Of a DNA stretch of 64,000 nt, positions 45,001-54,437 are shown one piece after another (the stretch's first letter is position 1; each line of letters begins with the position of its first letter). The notes under the pieces were generated by a model. It saw only the letters and a list, made by a program, of their open reading frames with translations, was not told where the DNA came from and searched no databases. Source of the DNA: Omphiscola glabra (Eukaryota > Mollusca > Gastropoda > Lymnaeidae). The position numbers were made by a program, and so were the translations under genes. The stretch is taken from NCBI GenBank assembly GCA_964017045.1, contig OZ024798.1:27828347-27892346 (forward strand), written 5' to 3'.

Positions 45001-45179
45001 GAAAAAGAAAGAGAGGAAGACCTAAGAATACATGGAGACGTGAACTAGAGACAGACACGCAAAATATGGGATACAACTGGAAGCAATTGGAAAGGAAAGC
45101 ACAGGACCGGGATGAGTGGAAAATTCTTGTGGACGGCCTATGCCCCAGACGGGGTAAAAAGGCATAAGAAGAAGAAGAA
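42004..45179 (+). mobile_element. Full-length non-LTR retrotransposon with (GAA)n tail
   Basis: The element runs from CTCCGCCAAGGCC to a GAAGAAGAAG tail and is bounded by identical 13-bp direct repeats, gaagcaatgctaa (41991-42003 and 45180-45192). It has a 161-bp GC-rich 5' UTR and a single 1000-codon ORF. The perfect target-site duplication and open frame indicate a recent, complete insertion. I did not assign a clade; RTE-, CR1- or I-like groups would need phylogeny. Confidence 0.85.
42165..45167 (+). CDS. LINE ORF: APE endonuclease and reverse transcriptase, 1000 aa
   Basis: The N-terminal APE-type endonuclease shows GTWNVRT (Asn30), ICETRW (Glu59), YAPTND, MGDLNAKIG and SDHHLVW, the metal-binding and catalytic set. 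A lysine-rich linker follows. The reverse transcriptase shows KAPGPDNIT, YRGITLLS, FIDYEKAFD (about residue 640), GVRQGCLLSPFLF, the catalytic FADD (about 741) and LGLNINKSKTK. The C-terminal region includes RWRWIGHTLRK and GKRKRGRPKNTW. There is no RNase H or CCHC knuckle. All catalytic residues that I can place are present and no frame break is seen. Alternative downstream starts are possible, but this ATG leaves a normal 5' UTR. Role: target-primed reverse transcription of its own RNA. Confidence 0.92.
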   Translation: MKPCGQTQTILEASKPKTLLSKETNIGTWNVRTMYETGKAAQVAAEMRTYKLTLLGICETRWIQAGQITLASGEMLLYSGHEEENAPHTQGVALMLSRMAQDSLIGWEAHGPRIITATFRTKKKKIKMNIIQCYAPTNDSKEDEKETFYNRLQTIIEKFPNRDLNILMGDLNAKIGNDNSGYEEIMGRHGVGERNENGEKLADFCATHELVIGGSEFQHKNIHKITWVSPDNKTQNQIDHICINKKFRKSLQDVRAKRGADVASDHHLVWARLKLKLKKNWEPPTVKRTKFNVALLVNEQKREEFSVTLRNKFQALEDQTEDDQVEHKWQNIKSSVTSTCQEVLGSVKQKHKDWLSINTLQKIKERKEMKSLVNSSRTRAEKTKAQEKYKEANQKVKNSIKKDKNAYIDGLASTAEEAAKKGNLRELYDITRKLSGRYKRPERPVKDREGRSITERKEQQKRWVEYFKELLNRPPPTDTPDIQPANEDLQIEESAPNREEIALAIKHLKLGKAPGPDNITAEMMRADINTIVNMLHPLFEKIWEEERVPKDWKEGYLIKIPKKGDLSNCANYRGITLLSIPGKVFNRIILNRMKDQVDMQLRDQQAGFRQNRSCTDQIAALRIIVEQSIEWNSPLYINFIDYEKAFDSLDRQTLWKLLRHYGVPGKLVRIIQSSYEEMTCRVVHEGRLTDAFTVETGVRQGCLLSPFLFILAIDWIMKKSTDKKRNGIQWTLWEQLNDLDFADDISLLSHNQQQMQEKTKDVATFSSQLGLNINKSKTKIMKVNSSNQEHICLEGKALEEVESFNYLGSTIDTNGGSDADVRSRIGKARSAFVLLKKIWESKQLKLQTKVRIFNTNVKTVLLYGAETWKTSASITQKVQTFINTCLRKILNIKWPNTTTNKDLLERTYQVPVDEDIIKKRWRWIGHTLRKPPDSTTRQCLTWNPQGKRKRGRPKNTWRRELETDTQNMGYNWKQLERKAQDRDEWKILVDGLCPRRGKKA

Positions 45180-45192
45180 GAAGCAATGCTAA
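45180..45192. repeat. LINE target-site duplication, 3' copy
   Basis: gaagcaatgctaa directly after the (GAA)n tail; the leading g is shared with the tail, so the duplication is 12-13 bp. Confidence 0.85.
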
Positions 45193-45795
45193 TCTGTAGC
45201 ATGATCGACACAACAATTGTTTCCATTAATTTAATTGTGCACACGCTTCAGAAAAAAAAGTGTGCGTGGGAGGTGGGGGGGGGGGGGCGCGAAGATTCAT
45301 GTTTAAATATATTTTAAGAGTGCATGTTAATTCTCCAATTGAATGCATATGTTTAGGTTATTACATGTAAAATGAACAGAACATGGCGTCTGCATGACTA
45401 TAACTGTTATTATACTGCTGAATAAAATCAAAATTAAAGCTTTGTTGTTTAGTGTAATGGAAAAAAATAAATTAGATATATTAATTATTATCACCACGAT
45501 TCCTTTATTCGAAATATTAATTTAAGAAATGAAAGTCAACAGCTATGAAAAACAATTAAAAAAATATTAAGACATTAAATTGGAAAGACAAAAGAAACTA
45601 TCACATTTGTATCACATGGACCAAGAATTCAAATACAAAGTTTGCGTGGGTGCGTGGGTGTGTGCGCGCTTGTGAGTATGTGTGTGTGTGTGTGTGTGTT
45701 GTGCGTGTGTGATAATGTGCGCGCGTGCGCAAATGTAAACTATTTAGTTTTATCAATCCATTTGATTAGGCTTGATACTTTTGATCACGTTTGAA
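45193..45795. other. Intergenic with (GT)n/(GCGC) run
   Basis: 45640-45730 is rich in gtgtgtgtgtgtgtg and gtgcgcgcg. Nothing else seen. Confidence 0.55.
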
Positions 45796-46176
45796 GACGT
45801 GGCGGGGGGCCTATGTGCATGTACGGAAGACGTGGCGGGAGGGCCTATGTGCATGTACGGAAGACGTGGCGGGAGGGCCTATGTGCATGTACGGAAGACG
45901 TGGCGGGAGGGCCTATGTGCATGTACGGAAGACGTGGCGGGGGGGGGCCTATGTGCATGTACGGAAGACGTGGCGGGAGGGCCTATGTGCATGTACGGAA
46001 GACGTGACGGGAGGGCCTATGTGCATGTACGGAAGACGTGGCGGGGGGGGGGCCTATGTGCATGTACGGAAGACGTGGCGGGAGGGCCTATGTGCATGTA
46101 CTGAAGACGTGGCGGGAGGGCCTATGTGCAGGTACGTAAGACGTGGCGGGAGGGCCTATGTGCATGTACGGAAGTC
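45796..46176 (+). repeat. 34-bp tandem repeat, about 11 copies
   Basis: gaagacgtggcgggagggcc plus tatgtgcatgtacg; copies differ mainly in the length of the G-run. Since 34 is not a multiple of three, it is open in all three forward frames, which explains the overlapping ORFs. Confidence 0.92.
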
Positions 46177-46179
46177 ATA

Positions 46180-46608
46180 GACAACCAGAATGCAAGAAAG
46201 GAAGGTGGTAAACCTTTGAGAGAACACAAGAAGAGAACACGATGCAACAGAAACTCTTCCCTCCCTCCCCCCCCCTTTAGACAGCGACGAGGCCATGACA
46301 GGCAGTTCCGGCTCATACCAGCGAGAAGCCAGTAGAGGAACTGCTCATTCCTGCCAAAGATAATCGGGGACTGAAATAAGCTTCCAAAAAGGAACAGTTG
46401 AGGTGACAACACTTGACTCATTTGCGTCTGTTGCCCCAGGCCTTCCAACCCCCAGTGCATGATACCCTCACTAAGTAATTCTTGCAACCACTAAAATATC
46501 CTCATCAACACCAGGCACAGAAACATTGCAAATCCCCTCTACATGCATAGGAGCCATAATGATCACTAAATTAATCGTGGGCCCTTTCAATATATAGAAG
46601 AAGAAGAA
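46180..46608 (+). mobile_element. Candidate retroelement 3' part with (GAA)n tail
   Basis: Sequence of mixed composition ends atatagaagaagaagaagaa at 46591-46610, the same trinucleotide tail as the intact LINE. No RT motif, A-box or B-box was found. It may be a non-autonomous passenger or another truncated LINE. The upstream limit is set by the end of the 34-bp minisatellite. Confidence 0.3.
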
Positions 46609-47693
46609 GAAGAAATCTCATTAGAAAATCTCAAAAGTCTTGGTGCAGTAAAATTATACAACCATATTCGTTTGTTTCGTAACTGTAAGATTATAGATTT
46701 TAAATGGTACAATGTGAAAACAAGTAAGTGTATGTGTACGTTTTTTACGTATAATTCTTGTAATATATTTATGAATTTTTATTTAAAACATCTTTGAAAT
46801 GTTTTAAATAAGATTTTCTTGTTTTCATGGCATGGGTGTCTTTGCGCTTAGTTTACACATCACGTGACACCACTTCTTTGAAAATAAAAAAAAAACAAAA
46901 AAAAAACCAACTGCATCAACAGAAAACAGTGTTAAAAAAGTGAGTGCGATAGAGTTATCCCCCAATTATCCGGATAGAGTAATTTTTGAGCTGCATGCCA
47001 TGGAGCACTCTTTCAGCAAAGAAGAGCCCGTCGCTGTTTTAAAACAAACAGAAAGATGCTCCATCGATAAACGGCAATACAATCGGTGCTTCGGCAACCT
47101 AAACCAACCTAACGGGCATTCCAGGCTGATGGGCGCGTTCTAGCTTGCTTCTATTGCTTCTATTGTGTACGTACGGGGGGATACGCGGACTGCAGGGTCG
47201 AGCTCGACACATGTCTGAATGACAGCCGTGAGAACAATCTCGTCTGGTGGGTTGACTCGTTCCTAAGGTGACGTGTTGACGTGGAGTTCTCGGTGCGCTC
47301 CCAGCGACACTGGCAGGAAGCGCCGAGGTGAACCGACATTCACACCATGCCCTCGTGTGCAAACTAAACAATTAGGACATGGAATGTTTTAATGCTATTT
47401 AAAGGGGCACAAATCACACACAAACAACAACACAAAAAAAAAACCAAGAAAAAACAAACAGCAAAAAAACAACCCTTTATTTAACTTTCCATGGAAATTT
47501 CATATTGTAGAGTTGTTTTTTTTTTATAAAAATTAAAAAATTAAAATAAAAAAAACTATTTTTCCACGGTTCTTTATCAATATTATTCCATAAACATAAA
47601 CGTAAGGATATCATATTTTATTTCTTTTTTTTTTAATTGGTTGATAAAACTACAACGTAAAACTTTTTTGATGAGTTAAATAAAAATATCTGG
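46609..47693. other. Intergenic, no gene recognised
   Basis: 46940-47380 is GC-richer with short open frames on both strands; I recognise no protein. A-rich homopolymers occur near 46890 and 47430-47560. Confidence 0.45.
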
Positions 47694-47982
47694 CGTATAG
47701 CTGCAGAGAAGGCTCTGTGTATAGCTGCATAGAAGGCTCTGCGTATAGCTGCATAGAAGGCTCTGTGTATAGCTACATAGAAGGCTCTGTGTATAGCTGC
47801 ATAGAAGGCTCTGCATATAGCTGCATAGAAGGCTCTGCGTATAGCTGCAAAGAAGGCTCTGCGTATAGCTGCATAGAAGGCTCTGCGTATAGCTGCATAG
47901 AAGGCTCTGCATATAGCTGCATAGAAGGCATTGCATATAGCTACATAGAAGGCTCTGCGTAAAGCTGCATAGAAGGCTCTGC
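47694..47982. repeat. 24-bp tandem repeat, 12 copies
   Basis: gtatagctgcatagaaggct plus ctgc with single-base variants. The minus-strand ORF of repeated AFYAAIRR is an artefact of period 24. Confidence 0.92.
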
Positions 47983-48030
47983 AACTGACTATCTTCAAAA
48001 ACTTATTTCTAAAAATATATCCACATAGCG

Positions 48031-48170
48031 TGACATAGGAGATGGCGCCGGTGGGTCGTCGAGCGCGAACTCTTAATCCCCCCCCCCGGCACCCCTCCAC
48101 ACGTGCCAGCCGCCGGGTTTCCCTGCCGACAGACCGTGCGGCGGCGCGCCGGGAACCTCCCCCTCACATA
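48031..48170. repeat. GC-rich interspersed repeat, copy 1
   Basis: cataggagatggcg, cggtgggtcgtcgagcgcga and a C-run, then gtgccagccgccgggtttcc and cgccgggaacctccccc match the segment at 61559-61708 in order and spacing. It directly abuts LINE copy A. GC content is far above its surroundings. Family unknown. Confidence 0.7.
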
Positions 48171-48174
48171 GAGT

Positions 48175-48371
48175 CTGCGCTATTCTACACAGTCCTTACT
48201 GAGAGTTCCCAGTGTGGATGGATACAGAAGGAAGTCATACGGAGTGCGCTCTTTTAAAGCTATTGCGCCTGAATTGTGGACCAGTTTGCCTCCATCCCTA
48301 AGGAACATTTAAAATGATAAAAATTCATTTGAGAACCAATTAAAGACTTTATAGATTTTGTGACATCAGAG
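48175..48371 (+). mobile_element. LINE RT C-terminal fragment (copy A)
   Basis: It reads LRYSTQSLLRVPSVDGYRRK then RSFKAIAPELWTSLPPSLRN, the end of a CR1/L2-like reverse transcriptase, followed by frame-breaking stops. It is homologous to the minus-strand copy at 61095-61395. Its 3' end runs directly into the 29-bp minisatellite at 48372. Confidence 0.7.
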
Positions 48372-49425
48372 TGCCGTGAGTATGCTAAAAAAGCTCGGAC
48401 ACATGTGAGCATGCTAAAATAGCTTGGACACAAGTGAGCATGCTAAAATAGCTTGGACACATGTGAGCATGCTAAAATAGCTTGGACACATGTGAGCATG
48501 CTAAAATAGATTGGACACATGTGAGCATGCTAAAATAGCTTGGACACATGTGAGCATGCTAAAATAGCTCGGACACATGTGAGCATGCTAAAATAGCTCG
48601 GACATATGTGAGCATGCTAAAATAGCTTGGACACATGTGAGCATGCTAAAATAGCTTGGACACATGTGAGCATGCTAAAATAGCTTGGACACATGTGAGC
48701 ATGCTAAAATAGCTTGGACACATGTGAGCATGCTAAAATAGCTTGGACACATGTGAGCATGCTAAAATAGCTCGGACACATGTGAGCATGCTAAAATAGC
48801 TCGGACATATGTGAGCATGCTAAAATAGCTTGGACACATGTGAGCATGCTAAAATAGCTCGGACATATGTGAGCATGCTAAAATAGCTCGGACACATGTG
48901 AGCATGCTAAAATAGCTCGGACACATGTGAGCATGCTAAAATAGCTCGGACACATGTGAGCATGCTAAAATAGCTTGGACACATGTGAGTATGCTAAAAT
49001 AGCTCGGACACATGTGAGCATGCTAAAATAGCTCGGACACATGTGAACATGCTAAAATAGCTCGGACACATGTGAGCATGCTAAAATAGCTCGGACACAT
49101 GTGAGCATGCTAAAATAGCTCGGACACATGTGAGCATGCTAAAATAGCTCGGACACATGTGAGTATGCTAAAATAGCTCGGACACATGTGAGCATGCTAA
49201 AATAGCTTGGACACATGTGAGCATGCTAAAATAGCTCGGACACATGTGAGCATGCTAAAATAGCTTGGACACATGTGAGCATGCTAAAATAGATTGGACA
49301 CATGTGAGCATGCTAAAATAGCTTGGACACATGTGAGCATGCTAAAATAGCTTGGACACATGTGAGCATGCTAAAATAGCTTGGACACATGTGAGCATGC
49401 TAAAATAGCTCTGACACATGCGCTA
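48372..49425 (+). repeat. 29-bp minisatellite, about 36 copies, from LINE 3' UTR
   Basis: The unit core is gtgagcatgctaaaatagct followed by (c/t)(t/g)ggacacat; units differ by single bases (cttgg or ctcgg, cacat or catat). The array starts exactly at the end of LINE copy A. The core gtgagcatgctaaa is shared with the 32-bp array of LINE copy B. Confidence 0.9.
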
Positions 49426-51486
49426 TGAGAGTGCTCAAGCATAATCATAATAATTTTTAAATTTTTTTTTTTAGAGTCTCATTAATCATTATTTCAATTT
49501 TTAGCCCTGTAACTTAATTAAGATTAATCTCACGATATACAATAAAAGAGATGTTTGTTTGGAGGTTCGACTTGACTAACGCGATTCAGTATATAATTCA
49601 AATCGACCAGGGATTAAAATGACCGCATCAAAAGCAGGGACCTTGACGTGCCATTGTCAAGATCTATTTTGTCTATTTGCTCAGAACCAACATGAGAAGT
49701 CTGGGGTGTACAAATTAGAAAGGAAAAGGACGTCCCCTCCACACCAGCTCTATAAGTTACATATCCGACTCTCCGAACTGAAGAAAAGAGCTCATCGTCT
49801 CAAAATTTTGAGTTGCTAATGGACTACGATGAGTCACTTCCTTGTTTTGTCACGTGATACGTACCAGCCATTGGTAGGCTTTCTGCTACACATAACAACA
49901 CATAGCAACAGAAAACAGCTGATCAGCCATTGCCATTATCATTAATTCTAAAGCAAAATGTTTGTCTCCATCAGCGCTTCTCCAGTGTTAATTAAAAATT
50001 TTACTTTTCAAAATATTCTTGAATACACGCGTTTCTTTAAATGACATTCATTAAATGTGACAATAATTATAATTCAGTTATGATTAAAGGAAGAAAGTTG
50101 TTTGAAGAAAAATTTGTGAGCGACTAGTGTGTTGCAGACAGCCTACCGGAAGTCTTACTTGTTTTTACACGTATCACGTGACAAAACAGTCAATAAATCG
50201 TAGTCCATTGTGATTTGAATGGGTGTACGTGAACATTGATTTCCGGTGTGAACTCTTTTAGTTGCAGAAATCTGGAGCTTTAAAAAAAAAAGTCCATTCT
50301 ACAGTTTCAGAACTGGCACAAAAACTGTCTGTTTTCTAGGGTTACACATTTTTAATAAAAAAAAAGTCCATTCTACAGTTTCAGAACTGGCACAATGCTG
50401 TCTCTTTTCTAGGGTTACACATTTAAAAAAAAAAAAAAAGTCCATTCTACAGTTTCAGAACTGGCACAATGCTGTCTCTTTTCTAGGGTTACACATTTAA
50501 AAAAAAAAAAAAAGATAGTCTACTGTTTGATTCGCGCAGAATATACTTTTATATAATATCAGGAAGCAAGCCTCATTTTAAGAGTTAACGAATTAAAACG
50601 AAAGCATTTGGGCTGGAATTTCTGTCACATTATAAAAACCACTCTAAATTATAAGTTATAGCTTAACAATAAAGTTAAGACATTTGGAAAAAAAATATAT
50701 TTACAATAATGTATCAAAATTTCAGCTCCCTTGCATATAGACATATTAACTACTTTGGTAATAGATAAAGTGGCCCGATGAAGTTATTATTATTTATGTA
50801 TTTCCTTCAAAAAGCAATATGGCCGTTGTCATCAGTTTCTAAACAATGAACAACAGCTTTAAAAAAAACATCTTGGTCTTTTAACATACGCGTGAGTTCC
50901 AAGTTTTCATAGCGGTTAGACTGTTCTTGGATATAAATCAGGGAAACAAGGCGATGAGGTGAATAATGCGACGGAAGTCTGGGCTGAGCATGCGTACTTA
51001 TTAGTTAATAACGCTCCGCAAGGGAAGCAACAAAAATAGAGCACCATTTTTTTGTTCCCTTAAGTTTGTCAATGACGTTTTTCGCGAAACGACGAGTGAC
51101 GCCGCCGAACAGAGTAGTGCGCCCTGAAAGATGGTTGGTTGTTGGGGAATTTCGTTAGCATTCGTGAAGTCAGGTTCAAGAATTTTGGCAGCCAGAGTTG
51201 ATGCTTAAAACTGCTATTAATATTGTTACGCTTTCATCCGGCTCTTAATTTGGTCTCGGGGCCGATTTTCTTTCTCTGTCTGACAAGATACATTTTTTTG
51301 GCCTGAGTATTTCTGTTGTGATTTTTAGAAATTCTTTCACTCATGGAAGCAAATTTGAATGAAACTCTAACCCAGCGCTTCTCGCAAGTAGAAAAATATT
51401 ATATTGAATACACGTGTACAAACAAATGTTTTCTTTACTTTTGTTGTAAGTTTCAGATTTTAAAAAATAAATCATGAGACGTACTG
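49426..51486. other. Intergenic; ~74-84-bp triplicate at 50283-50513
   Basis: agtccattctacagtttcag followed by aactggcacaatgctgtctc repeats three times, each followed by an A-run. No gene recognised elsewhere. Confidence 0.6.
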
Positions 51487-51925
51487 CAGTTAGGCAAAGC
51501 CATGTCCAGTATGGCAGTTAGATAAAGCCATGTCTCTGTAAGGCAGTCAGACAAAGCCATGTCCAGTAAGGAAGCTAGACAAAGCCATGTCCATTAAGGG
51601 AGCTAGACAAAGCCATGTCCAGTAAGGCAGTTAGACAAAGCCATGTCCAGTAAGGCAGTTAGACAAAGCCATGTCCATTAAGGGAGCTAGACAAAGCCAT
51701 GTCCAGTAAGGCAGTTAGACAAAGCCATGTCCAGTAAGGCAGTTAGACAAAGCCATGTCCAGTAAGGCAGTTAGACAAAGACATGTCCAATAAGTCAGTT
51801 AGACAAAGCCATGTCCAGTAAGGCAGTTAGACAAACCCTTGTCCAGTAAGGCAGTTAGACAAAGCCATGTCCATTAAGGGAGCTAGCCAAAGCCTTGTCC
51901 AGTAAGGCAGCTAGACAAAGTCATG
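51487..51925. repeat. 28-bp tandem repeat, about 16 copies
   Basis: aaagccatgtccagtaaggc plus agttagac, with scattered variants (attaaggg, gctagac). Confidence 0.9.
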
Positions 51926-52525
51926 ACCAGGTGATCTAAAGCCTATGTTAAATTACCACAGGAGGTCTAAAAGGATTTAAAACTTATTCTTGTTATAACT
52001 CTTAGTTATTATCGATTTTTTTGTAAAATACATCAGCAATGCATGTCTTGAATACACACGTCGTATTATTTGGATCCTAGCATGGATTATTATATGGTAT
52101 AATGATTGGCAACAATACACACAAGCAAGTTATACATTAATTTCAATGTAAAAACATTGACAAAATAGTATTCAGGGAGACTCTTTTGAATAATTCTTTT
52201 GAAAGAAATAGTTAACAAAATAAAAATTTAATAAAATATGCCAGACATATTTAGAGTTTAAACTTGAGTTTTTCTTGACTTTTAAAACTACAAAATCCTG
52301 ATTTATGTTGTAAAATGACAGATTATGCAGATGAGCACTTTCTCTGCTCAGGTTACTACGTACACTCTGCAGATGACGAATAGTCTGATTGGTTTTGTAA
52401 ACGTGTCTGCCTCTAACGACGGCACACTTGGAGCTAACGACGGCACACTTGGAGCTGTTTTAAGAAGTATAGATTATGGTATCCTTGTATCACTTTTTTA
52501 TTCTCACCATTGTTGAAGTATATTA

Positions 52526-52737
52526 GACTAGAGCAGTGGTTATCAATCTCCCAATGCCGCGGCCCTCTTAATGCAGTTCCTCGTGTTGTGGCTATCCCCA
52601 ACCGCAAAATTATTTTCGTTGCTACTTCATAACTGTAGAGTACATGTGTTGTCGGATGGTCTTAGGCGACTCCTGGGGAGGATGGTTCGACCCCCAAAGG
52701 GGTCGCGATCCACAGGTTGAGATCCGCTGGACTAGAG
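52526..52737. mobile_element. SPIN-type non-autonomous hAT element, copy 2 (with TSD)
   Basis: The element is 52534-52729 (196 bp), flanked by the 8-bp duplication gactagag (52526-52533, 52730-52737). It has the same interior as copy 1 (cataactgtagagtacatgtg, gatggtcttaggcgac, ccccaaaggggtcgcga) and similar TIRs (CAGTGGTTATCAATCT; CAGCGGATCTCAACCTGTGG). Same orientation as copy 1; more diverged at the left end. Confidence 0.83.
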
Positions 52738-54437
52738 CATCCATGAATGACCAGTCACTGTCGTTTATGGTGTGTGTCAGTGTGTGTTACCCGGAAGTGT
52801 CGCGCAAACATTCTGGGAGTTTGTTTTGTAGAAAAGATAAAATAAAATAAAAAACTCCACAAAAAGACACCACAAAAAACACCAAATTTCTAGAAACGTT
52901 AAAAGCACTGTCGTAGGAAAGGTGGTTGGAGTAGGCGGTCCACCTGGGGAGGGGGGTCAAAATATGCTTGTTATTTATAGTTTAACCTAAGACCTTAATC
53001 TACTCTTCCCACTGAATCATACTTAAAGAACGGAGGTCATAAGATTTATTCAAATTGGGTACGTCCAAATTTGTGTAAAACAGAGTAGCTTTCCCCTGGA
53101 CGCCGCATAGTTTTCTTTTTTTCTTCAATTTGGGTTGGATCAAAAATCATGTTTTTTGTTTGTTGAATAGGGCTATTTAAAAGAGACCCAATAATATATA
53201 TTTAAAAAAATGTATTTCCTTTAAATATAAATAATTTCTTTCCTTTCCATTTACTGCATCGGCATCAATCCAAGTTTACTTAGCCAAACCATTATAAACA
53301 CAAACGAAACGAAAGCGGAACAATCTATTTGGACTTTTCTCTCCGAAAATGGTTTTTTTTTCTCCTTAGTTGTCGTACCCCCACAGTTGAATTTAGCATC
53401 AATATATCATTTTTGTTTAATCTGGACTTTAGGTAGGGACAAAATGTTCAGTTTTGTAATGGTCTATATAACCTACTAGAATCAACATGTCATAAAAATT
53501 TTGTGTTGTGAGAAAGTGAAAACATCTTATTTTTCGATAGAAACTTTAATAAAAAAAATTGCGCATCAGGACTGCCTAGCCCAGGTAGAGAACCTCTGAT
53601 CTCAAGCGCAGAAAAATGAACTATTTCCCCCAGAATGAGACATAATAAACAACGCCTTCACCCCTTGCGCACCGGGTGCTTTATTGCGCACCATAGAGGC
53701 CCCCGGCTTGTCGTCTGCCCATGCAGTTGCAGTTTTATAGAACTGGCCGAGGAATTAATGATGCGCCGTTAATGGCGGCACCGCCTTAGAGCTTCGCGGC
53801 TTCCGTTCTACCCCGATGGTGACGTACGGGCTCATGAAAACCGGCGCGTCAAATGAAAGCAGCGCAGACCGCAGGATGAGATTCGGAATGGGGGGATGAG
53901 CGTCAGTGGATGCAGCCGGGTGTGACGCCAGGAACCGTTATGGCGGCAATTAAACTAAAGGGACTCGGTCCTGAAAAATAAAATAAAAACAAACTCTTTC
54001 TATTCCAACGATAATCTTGACAAGACTCTGTGCCTCAGTCAGACGTGCACACGTTGCCCCCCTCCCCCCACTAGTCTTATTTGATAACTCTGTTTAGAGG
54101 TTGTTGCAAAAGTATATTAAACTACAACTAGTAATAACAATGGCATGGAAAATCAATTTTAAAAAATGCATTCATAATATTATAAAATTTATACATAAAA
54201 AGTAATATTTAAAAAAAAACGAGACAATATTAAATATATATAACATATCGAAATGAATAAATTGCTTATGCGTAAAGAATTCCGTCTTTTATAAGGATTA
54301 TCAAAAAATGCACTCAAGTGAATCCCTATGATATACAGTTTTGTGTCACATATGAAAAGGAAAATGAATAAAGTTCAGTGTTCAATTCAAGCGAACGGAA
54401 TTAGAAATGGAGGGTACGCAGGAGTAGTAACTAGTAT
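52738..54437. other. Intergenic with GC-rich patch near 53650-53950
   Basis: The patch (for example ccgttaatggcggcaccgcc) contrasts with A+T-rich flanks and may be an old repeat. No gene seen. Confidence 0.45.

Noticed and set aside
42311..45244. Multiple minus-strand ORFs opposite the LINE
   Set aside because: They are shadows of the long plus-strand RT frame.
45772..46180. Three overlapping ORFs in a GC-rich repeat
   Set aside because: A 34-bp repeat is stop-free in all forward frames; no evidence for a protein.
47633..48100. 155-codon minus-strand ORF (AFYAAIRR repeats)
   Set aside because: Artefact of the 24-bp tandem array and the GC-rich module.
48372..49425. Possible CRISPR array (29-bp regular repeats)
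   Set aside because: Units are directly adjacent without unique spacers, in eukaryotic DNA with introns; it is a minisatellite.
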